NCBI GenBank assembly: GCA_036794995.1
Contig: DAIRFP010000001.1
Span: 62,001 to 126,000, forward strand
DNA: 64,000 nt
DNA from: DAIRFP01 sp036794995
Lineage (GTDB): Bacteria; Desulfobacterota; Binatia; UBA9968
Direction: 5' to 3'
Shown here: piece after piece, positions 24,392 to 32,991 of the stretch
How positions within the stretch are numbered: the stretch's first letter is position 1
How the letters are laid out: every line of letters begins with the position of its first letter
Program-made: the position numbers and the translations under genes
Notes under the pieces: generated by a model
Database searches by the model: none
Told to the model about the DNA's origin: nothing
The model's input: the letters and a program-made list of their open reading frames with translations, nothing else

Positions 24392-24604
24392 ATGGCGCAG
24401 TCCTTCGATCAATTCAACGCGGCTTTACTCTACTGTAACAAGTGCCGCAAAGCCATGCCGGTGAGGGAGCGGCTGCTTCTCGTGCTGCCCGACGGCGAGT
24501 TATACGATTATACCTGTCAGGGATGTAACAGCTCGGTGGGTTCGAAGACCGAGCGGGCGGGACTCAAGCAATCCTTAGGCAAAACGAGAATTGGAGGCGC
24601 ATAA
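24392..24604 (+). CDS. Small zinc-ribbon protein paired with the EF-G-like gene
   Basis: The 70-residue protein begins MAQSFDQFNAALLYCNKCRKAM and has two CxxC knuckles: CNKC and CQGC about 30 residues later. The intervening stretch RLLLVLPDGELYDYTC fits a rubredoxin-like zinc ribbon. Function is unknown. The ATG at 24392 is chosen because the conserved-looking part begins there; the frame is open into the 3' end of the EF-G-like gene. It ends 2 bp before the first amidohydrolase start. Confidence 0.75.
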   Translation: MAQSFDQFNAALLYCNKCRKAMPVRERLLLVLPDGELYDYTCQGCNSSVGSKTERAGLKQSLGKTRIGGA

Positions 24605-24606
24605 AA

Positions 24607-25635
24607 ATGATGGTTATCGATTCGGACGCGCATGTCTTGGAAACGGAGCGAACCTGGGACTACATGCTGGAGTCAGAACGTTCGTATAGACCCCGGATAG
24701 TGGCGACGCCCAACGATGACAGTTCCGGGGGAGAATCCTGGTTAGTCGACGGCAATTATATCGGCAAGGCTCGCAACGTGGGTGCGGATACGTCCAGAGC
24801 CGCTCGAGAAATGGATGATATCAGGGGCCGTCTTACCCACATGGATGAACTAGGTATCGACGTGCAGGTGCTCTATCCAACGATATTTTTGCGACCCTAT
24901 ACGAAGCGACCGGAGGTAGAATGCGCCGTTACGCGAAGCTACAACCGCTGGCTCATCGATATTTGGCAAAAGGCTCCGGAAAGACTGCGATGGGTAGCGG
25001 TTTTGCCGCTTCTTTCTATGGACAAAGCGTTGGCAGAGGCTCGTTTCGCTAAAGAAAACGGCGCCTGTGGAATTTTTATGCGTGGTCTGGAAGGGGATAA
25101 ACGGCTGAGCGACGCACACTTTTTCCCGCTCTATGAGGAAGCGGGCCGACTGGATTTGCCGATTTGCGTCCACTCGGCCACGGGTAGTTTCGCGCTGCAT
25201 GACTTCTTCCTGAGTGAATCCGGGTTCTCCAAGTTTAAGCTTGCGGTGGTCGGCTCCTTTCACGCGCTGATCTTCCATCAGATCCCCGAGCAGTTTCCGA
25301 AGACCAAGTTCGCGTTCATCGAGGTCAGCTCGCAGTGGGTGCCCTATGCGATTCATGACTTTGCCCGACGCTTGGAGCGGGGCGGAAAAAAGGTCGACAA
25401 GTCAGAGGTTCTGCGCAAAAACAGAATCTACGTCGCCTGTCAAACCGATGATGATCTTCCTTACGTGCTGAAATATTCCGGTGAGGATCAATTGGTTATC
25501 GGAACTGACTACGGACATAATGACACGTCTTCGGAGATCCTAGCATTGCGCAAACTCAAGGAAGATGGGCATGTGCCAACGCGCATTGTTAATAAGATCC
25601 TTGATGACAACGCCAGGGCACTGTACGGCCTTTAG
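24607..25635 (+). CDS. Amidohydrolase of the ACMSD/decarboxylase type (first of two)
   Basis: The 342-residue TIM-barrel metal-dependent hydrolase begins with the metal motif VIDSDAHVLE. A central His lies in LPICVHSATGSF (about 192-203), and a C-terminal metal Asp in VIGTDYGHND. This matches amidohydrolase family 2 (PF04909), which includes 2-amino-3-carboxymuconate-6-semialdehyde decarboxylase and related hydratases and hydrolases. The substrate cannot be assigned. It probably belongs to the downstream catabolic run. ATG codons at 24607 and 24610 are both possible starts. Confidence 0.85.
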   Translation: MMVIDSDAHVLETERTWDYMLESERSYRPRIVATPNDDSSGGESWLVDGNYIGKARNVGADTSRAAREMDDIRGRLTHMDELGIDVQVLYPTIFLRPYTKRPEVECAVTRSYNRWLIDIWQKAPERLRWVAVLPLLSMDKALAEARFAKENGACGIFMRGLEGDKRLSDAHFFPLYEEAGRLDLPICVHSATGSFALHDFFLSESGFSKFKLAVVGSFHALIFHQIPEQFPKTKFAFIEVSSQWVPYAIHDFARRLERGGKKVDKSEVLRKNRIYVACQTDDDLPYVLKYSGEDQLVIGTDYGHNDTSSEILALRKLKEDGHVPTRIVNKILDDNARALYGL

Positions 25636-25684
25636 TCACTAAGCAGTCGCATCAGGTTGTCCGTCACTCCTTGATCGGAGTCCT

Positions 25685-26710
25685 ATGGTAATTGATTTTC
25701 AAGCCCATATTTATCCGCAGGCGTACCTCGATGAGATGAGGCGCATCGATGGCGCCGTGATCCTGGAAGCGCCGGATCCCCACAGCGGCATGACCTATTT
25801 TTACGATAAGAAACTCGGTTGCCGGATCAATACCGCGACCTTCCAGGGACAGGATATTGAGCGCCGACTCCAGCACATGGATCAGCTGGGAATAGATATT
25901 CACATTCTGACCATTCCAGCTCCCGGGGCCGACCGCTTTGAAGGCCAAGATGCCGTCGGCCTTGCAGAGATCGCCAACAACGCGGTGGCGGCGATTTGCC
26001 GGCAATACCCCAACCGTTTCATTGGATTTTTTACCCTGCCGACATGCTCGATTAGAGATTCCCTCAATGAGCTCGAACGCGGAGTCCACGAGTTGGGGCT
26101 GAGAGGCTTTGCGTGCTTTGCTAACCTCAACGGCAAAGCTCTGGATCGCGAGGAACTGTTTCCCATTTACGAGCGGCTCGTCCGATATAAGCTTCCCGTC
26201 TATATCCATCCGACTGCGCCGCTTGCGACCGCGGCCACCGGATTGGATATTATGCCGACGTTGATCTTCGGCTGGGCTTTTGACAGCACGGTGGCGATGA
26301 CTCGCTTAATTTACGGCAGAGTGCTGGAAAGATTCCCAGAAATTAACTTTGTGGTCGCAGACGTGGGCGGAGTACTGGCCTTCTTCGCGCAACGGGCGAT
26401 CAATATTTACAGCGGTCGTACCGAGGAGATCCGGCAACGGTACGGATTGACGGAAAACCCCCTGGACTCATTCAGGAGATTTTACGTCGACACCGCGGAT
26501 CACCCGGCTTCGACGTTACGGTGCGTGAAGGATTTTTTTGGGGTGGACAGGATGGTGCTTGGCACAAACTATCCCTACGGCCCCCAGGAAGGTTGCCTGT
26601 TGGTGAGAAACAGCTTGAAAGCCATCGACGGCTTGGAAATCAATGAGCCAGAAAAAGCACAGATTTTGGGTGGTAACGCTGCCCGAATTCTCGGAATAGG
26701 AGCGGCATGA
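25685..26710 (+). CDS. Amidohydrolase family 2 protein with altered metal-site residues (second of two)
   Basis: The 341-residue protein has the same fold as the preceding gene and is close to ACMSD-type enzymes: DFQAHIYPQ at the N-terminus, KLPVYIHPTAP at about 170-180, and a FGWAFDSTVAMTRLIYG helix. Two usual metal or catalytic residues look changed. The HxH motif reads Q-A-H, and the late G-T/S-D motif reads GTNYPYGP with Asn for Asp. Activity may be altered or absent. Its stop overlaps the GGT-family start by 4 bp (ATGA). Confidence 0.82.
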   Translation: MVIDFQAHIYPQAYLDEMRRIDGAVILEAPDPHSGMTYFYDKKLGCRINTATFQGQDIERRLQHMDQLGIDIHILTIPAPGADRFEGQDAVGLAEIANNAVAAICRQYPNRFIGFFTLPTCSIRDSLNELERGVHELGLRGFACFANLNGKALDREELFPIYERLVRYKLPVYIHPTAPLATAATGLDIMPTLIFGWAFDSTVAMTRLIYGRVLERFPEINFVVADVGGVLAFFAQRAINIYSGRTEEIRQRYGLTENPLDSFRRFYVDTADHPASTLRCVKDFFGVDRMVLGTNYPYGPQEGCLLVRNSLKAIDGLEINEPEKAQILGGNAARILGIGAA

Positions 26711-28308
26711 ATTTCGAAAAGGCGGCCCGGCCTCTAACGATGGGCCGGAGTGGGATGATCTCTTCCGGCCATTCGCTCGCTTCCCTGGCCGGCGTTAAGG
26801 TCCTGCAAGAGGGGGGGAACGCGATCGACGCGGCGCTGGCGGCAGCGTTCGTAATGACGGTCGTCAAACCGGAGACCTGCGGGCCAGGCGGCGACCTGTT
26901 CGCGCTGGTTCATATGAAGAAGACCGGCAAGGTAGAGGCACTCAATGCCAGCGGACCCGCACCAGGCAAAGCCACCGTCGATTACTTCCATGAGAAGGGG
27001 CTTAGTGCGATTCCGGTTTCAGGACCCCTGAGCGTCGCTGTACCGGGAGCGGTGGATGGTTGGCTCGAATTGCACAAAAAGTATGCAACCAAGGATTTAT
27101 CACGCCTCACTAGCGACGCGGTTCGTCTGGCGCGCGACGGCTTCCCTGTGCAACAGGATCTGGTGGAGTGTATCGAAGAGCTGGGTTCGCAGTTTCCTTG
27201 GATCGATCGCGTCTATCGCCGGCCGTTGAACGGCCTATGCGCGGGCAAGCTGCTTTATCAGAAAGGACTTGGCGACGTTCTCGAACGAATCGCTGCCCAG
27301 GGCCGGGATGGCTTCTATGGCGGCGATGTCGCAGACAAGATCTGCCGGTCGCTTGCGGCCGAGGGAGGCCTGCTCACCCAGGAGGATCTCCAGGCTCCCG
27401 TCGCGCAATGGCTGGACCCGCTGAGTTCAGGTTATCGGGATTACCTGGTTTATGAACAGCCGCCGGTATCCCAAGGCTTTATGGTCCTGGAAATGCTCAA
27501 CATCGTCGAGGCTTGGCCGATGAACGACGGAAAGTTAAATCGGGCCGACGCTATTCACTACCAGGTCGGGGCGAAGAAACTAGCCTTCGAAGATCGTATC
27601 CGTCACCTCGAGGACCCAGCCTTCGGCGATCCCAAGATTGCTTTGCTGATTTCCAAAGCGTACGCAGTCAAACGCCGGGGACTAATCGATCACAACACCA
27701 ACGCCCGCCAGAGTGCCGCGGTACCACTGGGCAGCGATACGACGTATCTATGCGCGGCCGACGGCGATGGTAACGCCATCTCACTAATTCAAAGCGTCTT
27801 CGCTCCATTCGGTTCCCGCGTCATTGCCGGTGAGACGGGGGTGATTCTGAACAACCGTCTGTGCAGTTTCGGGCTCGATCCGGGAAAGGCCAACGCGCTC
27901 AAACCAGGCAAACGGCCAGCGCATACGTTGAACACTTATATGGTATTTCAGGGCAAGGAGTTTTTTGCCGCTGGCGGAAGCCCGGGAGCGGACGACCAGC
28001 CGCAGACTAACCTGCAAGTCTTGCACAATATCCTTGATCTGGGAATGAATCCTCAACTGGCGGTCGAGGCGCCGCGCTGGAGCCATCAACCCGGTACGCC
28101 GCCACGCGATAAGCTGCCGGAGGAGCTGCGGATGGAAGCAGGGTTCGATCCCCAAGTTATCGGCGATCTCCGCAAGAAGGGTCACAAAATTTCTGTGGTG
28201 GATCGCTGGTCCTTCGGTAGTGCCAAGGTGATCATCCGGGATCGCGACAGCGGAACCTGGATGGCCGGCGCCGATCCAAGGAGGGAAGCCTACGCACTCG
28301 GGTTCTAG
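26707..28308 (+). CDS. Gamma-glutamyltransferase-family N-terminal nucleophile hydrolase
   Basis: The 533-residue protein matches the GGT family: ASLAGVKVLQEGGNAIDAALAAAF (first part about 25-40), GPGGDLFALV, and the autoprocessing site GSDTTYLCAADGDGNAISLIQS, whose first Thr (about 340) would be the nucleophile. A late GGSPGADDQPQ motif binds substrate in relatives. No signal peptide is evident, so it is probably cytoplasmic. GGT-like acylases act on glutathione, gamma-glutamyl amides or cephalosporin-like amides. Its coupling with amidohydrolases suggests amide or conjugate breakdown. Confidence 0.88.
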   Translation: MNFEKAARPLTMGRSGMISSGHSLASLAGVKVLQEGGNAIDAALAAAFVMTVVKPETCGPGGDLFALVHMKKTGKVEALNASGPAPGKATVDYFHEKGLSAIPVSGPLSVAVPGAVDGWLELHKKYATKDLSRLTSDAVRLARDGFPVQQDLVECIEELGSQFPWIDRVYRRPLNGLCAGKLLYQKGLGDVLERIAAQGRDGFYGGDVADKICRSLAAEGGLLTQEDLQAPVAQWLDPLSSGYRDYLVYEQPPVSQGFMVLEMLNIVEAWPMNDGKLNRADAIHYQVGAKKLAFEDRIRHLEDPAFGDPKIALLISKAYAVKRRGLIDHNTNARQSAAVPLGSDTTYLCAADGDGNAISLIQSVFAPFGSRVIAGETGVILNNRLCSFGLDPGKANALKPGKRPAHTLNTYMVFQGKEFFAAGGSPGADDQPQTNLQVLHNILDLGMNPQLAVEAPRWSHQPGTPPRDKLPEELRMEAGFDPQVIGDLRKKGHKISVVDRWSFGSAKVIIRDRDSGTWMAGADPRREAYALGF

Positions 28309-28424
28309 AGCGGGATGACTCCGCGCTTACCGAACTTGAGAAATCCGGGTTTGTGGATCGGCTGTAAAAGCAGCAGGCACTCGATTGCGACCAGTTGAAC
28401 GGACGCCAGGAGTTGGATGGAATC

Positions 28425-29255
28425 ATGGAAAGTATCGGGATGGTCGGCGTGGGAGCGATGGGGTTGGCGCTTCTGGAGCGCTTAAAGCTCGCCGGAGTCG
28501 AAGCAACCGTCTACGACACCCATCCGCCGTCACTTGAAGCGGCCCACGCTCTCGGTTGTCAGATTGCGCCAAGCGCGGCGGACTTGGCTAGAGAGTCAAC
28601 CCTCATCGACATCGTCGTGCGCACGGATGAGGACGTGATCCAGTGCATGACTGGCGCGAAGAGTGTTTTGGCTGGCGCCGCTCCCGGCACTCTTGTGCTG
28701 ATTCACAGCACCGTACTGCCGCAAACGGTGGAAAAGGTCGCGCAGTTCGCGCGAGCCAAGTCCGTCTCGGTGGTCGCTGCATGAATGACCAACGTGCCCA
28801 ACACGGTGCGGGCTGGGGAGCTTTGCTTCGTTGTCGGCGGGGAAGCGGATTCGGTTGTTCGGGCAGAGCCGCATTTGCTCAAGATGGGTAAGGAAGTTTT
28901 CCATATGGGACCGGTAGGCACCGGCGCCGTGGCGAAGCTGATTAAGAACATGGTCAGCGGCGCTGAGACGCTGATCGTCCATGAAGCGCTACAGATCGGT
29001 TTGGCCGGCGGGATACCCTTTTCAAAGGCTTTGGAAATGATGCGCCGGATCGGCCATGACAGCGTCTTGAACCGTTGGCAAAGGACTTTCGATCCTTCTG
29101 GAAAAAATCCGCTGCCAAAAAGCGGCCGCAACGTAATGAATAAGGATATTCCGCTTGCCGCCGAGCTTGCGCGTCTCTACGGCCTCGACGTTCCGCTCAC
29201 TACAGAGCTTGCCAAAGCGGCAGCCCGAGTAGTGAGGGATAATGCTCAGAGCTGA
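28425..29255 (+). pseudogene. 3-hydroxyisobutyrate dehydrogenase-type oxidoreductase interrupted by an in-frame TGA
   Basis: Two halves lie in the same frame. The first starts MESIGMVGVGAMGLALLERL (Rossmann motif GVGAMG) and runs through LVLIHSTVLPQTVEKV to VSVVAA, then TGA at 28782-28784. The second continues MTNVPNTVRAGELCFVVGGEAD, the catalytic GAVAKLIKNMVSG and the helical C-terminal domain. Together they make a normal 276-codon beta-hydroxyacid dehydrogenase. Homologues usually have D-A-x at the join, so both an Asp-to-Ala change and the stop fall within three codons. A real nonsense mutation or a sequencing error fits best. Confidence 0.78.
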
Positions 29256-29301
29256 CAGCCAGTCTTTTTGAGACAGGCTCCTTCGCATGTTAGGTGGAGC
29301 T

Positions 29302-30360
29302 ATGAAGTTCAGTCTTTTTACAGAAATTCAATGTCCGGCCGGTTCATCTCCGGAAACTCGGTTGGACGAATTCCTCGCACAAGCGGAGTTGGCCGACCGT
29401 TTGGGCTTTCGCGGTTTTTGGATCGCCGAGATCCATTGTCAGCCCAGATTTTCGCTACTTTCCGCTCCATACGTGGTTCTGGGGGCTGCCGCGCAAAGGA
29501 CGCGCCAACTGCGCCTCGGCGTCGCCGTCAATACGCTACCTGTTCACCATCCGGTAGCGCTGGCGGAACAAGCTGCGCTGCTCGACGTGCTGAGCCATGG
29601 CCGTATGGATTTCGCCGCCGGCGGCGGCCACCCTCACAGTCGGGTCTATGAATGCTTCGGCGCGGATCACTCCCAGACCCACGAGTTCATGGCAGAAAGC
29701 CTGGCGATCATTCACCGGGCGTGGACGGAGGATCACCTTAGTTTCGACGGCAAGTTCTTTCAGATTCCCGAAGTGGTGGTGAATCCGAAACCGGTGCAAA
29801 AACCACTGCCGCCGTTCTACATGGCAACGAGCTCACCGGAGGGCGTGGAAGTCGGCGCCCGGCTGGGCCTGAATTTGCTCCTTCCGATCCACACGCGAGC
29901 TCCCGCGCAGGTGGCAGAGTTCGCCGCCGCTTACTGGTCAGGGTTACAAGCGCAAGGACATGATCGGAATGAAAAGGAATTGGGCTTGCTAGTTCCGCTG
30001 CATCTGGCTAAAACGCGAGCGGAGGCGCAAGGGCGCGCCGAGGAAGGGATTATGAGTTACTTCAAAACCATTGCCGATATGCGCGGCGACTATATCGGTT
30101 GGTTGACTCGGCGGGGCGTGGAGTTGCCCGGACGTCTCGGCAAGACCGCTGCAGGGCAACTGGTAACCTACGAAACCGTCTGCACGCAGCATGCCGTGAT
30201 TGGCGATGCGAACCATGCCGTAACGACGCTGCAGGAACTTGCGGAACGGACGGGAGCCAAACATTTTCTTGTGTGGATGAACATCGGCGCAATCCCCCAT
30301 CACCTGGTTATGGATTCCATGGACCAGTTTGCCAAGGAAGTAATGCCGAGATTCTCGTAG
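29302..30360 (+). CDS. Luciferase-like (LLM) flavin-dependent monooxygenase
   Basis: The 352-residue TIM-barrel protein starts MKFSLFTEIQCPAGSSPETR. It has LADRLGFRGFWIAEIH, LRLGVAVNTLPVHHPVALAEQ, GRMDFAAGGGHPHSRVYECFG and MAESLAIIHRAW, all standard for bacterial luciferase-like oxidoreductases using FMNH2 or F420. Substrate is unknown. GGTGGAG precedes the ATG at 29302. It sits in the amidohydrolase/GGT run and may oxidise an intermediate of the same pathway. Confidence 0.9.
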   Translation: MKFSLFTEIQCPAGSSPETRLDEFLAQAELADRLGFRGFWIAEIHCQPRFSLLSAPYVVLGAAAQRTRQLRLGVAVNTLPVHHPVALAEQAALLDVLSHGRMDFAAGGGHPHSRVYECFGADHSQTHEFMAESLAIIHRAWTEDHLSFDGKFFQIPEVVVNPKPVQKPLPPFYMATSSPEGVEVGARLGLNLLLPIHTRAPAQVAEFAAAYWSGLQAQGHDRNEKELGLLVPLHLAKTRAEAQGRAEEGIMSYFKTIADMRGDYIGWLTRRGVELPGRLGKTAAGQLVTYETVCTQHAVIGDANHAVTTLQELAERTGAKHFLVWMNIGAIPHHLVMDSMDQFAKEVMPRFS

Positions 30361-30386
30361 CCAGACAATAGTGGAGGAATCTAGCG

Positions 30387-30740
30387 ATGGAAGAATTAAC
30401 CGAACAAAAATGTGAGGCGTGCCGCGTCGGAGCGCCGTCGGTTACCCCTGATGAGATCGCGCAACTTCATCCCAGAGTGGCCGAATGGCAGATTGTTACT
30501 GAGGACGATATTCCCAAGTTGGATCGACTGTTCAAGTTCAAGAACTTTAAAGACGCCATTGCCTTCACCGATGCGGTCGGCGAAGAGGCCGAAAAAGAAG
30601 GCCACCATCCACGGCTCACTACGGAGTGGGGCAAGGTTGCCGTCACATGGTGGACACACAAGATTCGTAACCTGCATAAAAATGACTTCATCATGGCGGC
30701 TAAGACCGACGCGATCTATCGCAAGTATGCACAGTCGTAG
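30387..30740 (+). CDS. phhB: 4a-hydroxytetrahydrobiopterin dehydratase (pterin carbinolamine dehydratase)
   Basis: The 117-residue protein has the PCD fold: WQIVTEDDIPKLDRLFKFKNF, AFTDAVGEEAEKEGHHPRLT with the catalytic His pair, and the closing WGKVAVTWWTHKIRNLHKNDF. It recycles pterin carbinolamine after aromatic amino acid hydroxylation. No phenylalanine hydroxylase is nearby, so it may serve another pterin enzyme or act as a moonlighting protein. GTGGAGG precedes the ATG. It is convergent with the ccm operon. Confidence 0.94.
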   Translation: MEELTEQKCEACRVGAPSVTPDEIAQLHPRVAEWQIVTEDDIPKLDRLFKFKNFKDAIAFTDAVGEEAEKEGHHPRLTTEWGKVAVTWWTHKIRNLHKNDFIMAAKTDAIYRKYAQS

Positions 30741-30785
30741 CCCGGATTTTTCTTGAGTCAGGGAAAACCCTGGCACACGGGGCCA

Positions 30786-32417
30786 CTACTGCGCGACCTG
30801 GTCGATGACGATATCGACGTTCTTCGAACCCACGGCTACCGGATTCTTCTTGTAGTCGCCGGATAAATCGCCGGCTTCGCGAGTTGTCGGATTGCCGTCT
30901 GTGTCTATGCGGGCGATGACGGTGACCTTGCCGCTGAAAGATACGCCCTGCATCATCACATTCTCGGCACCGAGAGAGTAGCTAAGCGGGAATACCGGAC
31001 GGTCGATTTTCTTAACAGCGAGAGGCGCTCCCTTCGTGGAGCCCGCGGGACGGGCGATGATGAATAAGGTCGCTCCGCTATTCAACCTGCCTTTGAGCTG
31101 CGGATCGATGGTGATCCTGCCGCTGATCTGCTGGCCGGGGGATGGCGCCGAGACGCCGGCTTTTTGACTGGGCGGTGTGGCTGATTGAGGCAACTCGGCG
31201 AGGATCTTTTCCACCTCGTTGCGCTCGGTCCCTGCGGGTAAAAGGGGAACCAGTTTTGCCAGCGTTTCCCGGGCACTGGCGTAGTCCTGTTTCTCGCGCA
31301 GCAGAATCATGCCCTTGCCCCATAGCGCCATGGGAAAATTCGGCACCTGCGCGAGCGCCTTTTCGAATGCCATTATAGCGCCGTCCGCGTGACCTGCTTG
31401 GGCTAGAATATATCCCATATAGGCGTGAGCTTCAGGCTGATTGGGATCCACGGTGAGCACTTTCTTGAATGCCTCGATGGCCTTCGGCCAGTCCTGCTTG
31501 GCAAAGGCCGCCCTTCCTTGCGCGAGTAGTTGGGCGTTCTCACCCCCACCGGTACCGGTCAGGAAGTCGCCGGTGATGGTATCTTCTATCGATTCCCGCG
31601 GCCGTAGTGAATTTGTCAAAACCACGCCCAGAGTCAGGCCGAAAAGCAGCAGGAAGGCCGCCCCCGCAGCAAGCTGCCATCCGCGATAACGGCGGCTGGG
31701 CTTCTCGCGCCGATCCGCTGATTGGCGCGTGGGCTGGCTTGCAGAGGATTTAGCGCGGGACGGCTGACTGGATGAAGAGGCGTCGAGTTGTCGTAGAACC
31801 ACCGCCGCTTTGTTTTCGATCTCTAGCTTGAGCATCCCATAGTCGGACTCAGCCAGCTTTCCGGCTTGAAAGTCGAACTCCAATTCCCTAATCTCGGCGT
31901 ATAACCTAGCCCGCTCCTGAAGCAGTTGCGCGTGGGGACTGGAATCCTCCGGGTTTATCTTCACGGTGGTGTCTTTTGCGGCTTCGCTTCGGACCCGGAT
32001 CAGCATCTCCGGGTTGCCGAGGGAGTCTGTGTCAGTTTTTTTCTTGGCCGACCAACGGCGTACCAACCAAAGAGCCAAGCCGACCCCGGTAATCAGAACT
32101 ACGAAGGGTAAGACCCACAGGAACAGACTGAAGCCCTGGGCCGTCGGAGCCAGCAAAACCCATTCGCCGTACTTGGAGACAAAGAAGTTTTTGACCTCTT
32201 GCGCAGTTTTTCCCGCCTGGAGCTGCTCCTTAACGATGCCGCGCATCTGCTGGGCCATTTCCGACGGCGAGTCTGCAATGGACAAATTTTGGCAGACGAC
32301 ACAGCGCAGCTCCTGGGCGATGGCCCGTGTCTGCTCGTCGATATCCGGCGCATCCGCCGCCGGCAGCAGGTTCGCGACCAGAATACAAACAGCTATGAGA
32401 AGCAATCGAATGAACAT
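30786..32417 (-). CDS. ccmH: Fused cytochrome c biogenesis protein CcmH-CcmI
   Basis: The 543-residue protein joins two Ccm functions. Residues 1-110 are CcmH: signal peptide, redox motif RCVVCQNLS (Cys39/Cys42), SPSEMAQQMR, and a membrane helix near 103-122. Residues about 160-240 resemble the CcmI N-terminal part with a second helix. TPR repeats follow (ALAQGRAAFAKQDWPKAIEAF and neighbours), then a C-terminal beta domain similar to the NrfG/CycH tail. It should reduce apocytochrome cysteines and hold apocytochrome for haem ligation. It is the last gene of the ccm operon. Confidence 0.92.
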   Translation of the reverse strand: MFIRLLLIAVCILVANLLPAADAPDIDEQTRAIAQELRCVVCQNLSIADSPSEMAQQMRGIVKEQLQAGKTAQEVKNFFVSKYGEWVLLAPTAQGFSLFLWVLPFVVLITGVGLALWLVRRWSAKKKTDTDSLGNPEMLIRVRSEAAKDTTVKINPEDSSPHAQLLQERARLYAEIRELEFDFQAGKLAESDYGMLKLEIENKAAVVLRQLDASSSSQPSRAKSSASQPTRQSADRREKPSRRYRGWQLAAGAAFLLLFGLTLGVVLTNSLRPRESIEDTITGDFLTGTGGGENAQLLAQGRAAFAKQDWPKAIEAFKKVLTVDPNQPEAHAYMGYILAQAGHADGAIMAFEKALAQVPNFPMALWGKGMILLREKQDYASARETLAKLVPLLPAGTERNEVEKILAELPQSATPPSQKAGVSAPSPGQQISGRITIDPQLKGRLNSGATLFIIARPAGSTKGAPLAVKKIDRPVFPLSYSLGAENVMMQGVSFSGKVTVIARIDTDGNPTTREAGDLSGDYKKNPVAVGSKNVDIVIDQVAQ

Positions 32418-32423
32418 CGGGGA

Positions 32424-32990
32424 TCAACGAATGGGCTGGTAATCTTCTTTGCCTTCCTTCGCGCTGACGATACCACTGGCCGCTTCTTGCAGCTTGGCGG
32501 TGACTAGTGAGGCGCGGATACCGCCGACGTGCTTGTAGGTGATTCGCCCCTGGGGATCGATGAAAAAGCTTTCGGGAATGCCCCAGACGCCGTAGTCAAC
32601 GGCGATTTTTCCCGATTCGTCCCGCCCGTTGGCATAGGTGATATTGAACTCTTGGAGGAAGGCGCGGGCGTCTTGCTCGCGGTCTTGAAGAGCCACGCCG
32701 AGAAAAACCATGTTCCTGTCCTTGATCTGCTGCCAGGCAGCTTCGAGATCCTTGGCCTCTGCGCGGCAGGGCGTGCACCAGGAGGCCCAGAAGTTCAGAA
32801 AAACGGCCTTGCCGCGCAAGTCCTCGAGGCGGACTTGACGGCCGTCGAAAAGGGTAACGGTAAACGGCGCGGCTTGTTTGGCCAATAGCGGTGAGTGAAT
32901 GTAGCGCGCATCCCGCGTGAATCCGAAAGCGAGCAACCAGAGAACCGGCGCGATCACCAATACGCTAAGGATAAGACGCCGCCAAGCCAT
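32424..32990 (-). CDS. ccmG: Thiol:disulfide interchange protein CcmG/DsbE
   Basis: The 188-residue membrane-anchored thioredoxin starts MAWRRLILSVLVIAPVLWLLAF (one helix). The domain has LFDGRQVRLEDLRGKAVFLNFWASWCTPCRAE (redox site WCTPC near residue 72) and the cis-Pro segment GVWGIPESFFID. It keeps apocytochrome CxxCH cysteines reduced for haem attachment. The ATG at 32990 falls one base after the ccmF stop. A longer frame exists but enters ccmF and lacks a signal. Confidence 0.94.
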   Translation of the reverse strand: MAWRRLILSVLVIAPVLWLLAFGFTRDARYIHSPLLAKQAAPFTVTLFDGRQVRLEDLRGKAVFLNFWASWCTPCRAEAKDLEAAWQQIKDRNMVFLGVALQDREQDARAFLQEFNITYANGRDESGKIAVDYGVWGIPESFFIDPQGRITYKHVGGIRASLVTAKLQEAASGIVSAKEGKEDYQPIR

Positions 32991-32991
32991 T

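Noticed and set aside
28782..28830. Selenocysteine insertion at the TGA of the dehydrogenase gene
   Set aside because: Only a short CGTG/CACG stem follows, without a G-U in the loop at the right distance, and the codons around it look degraded.
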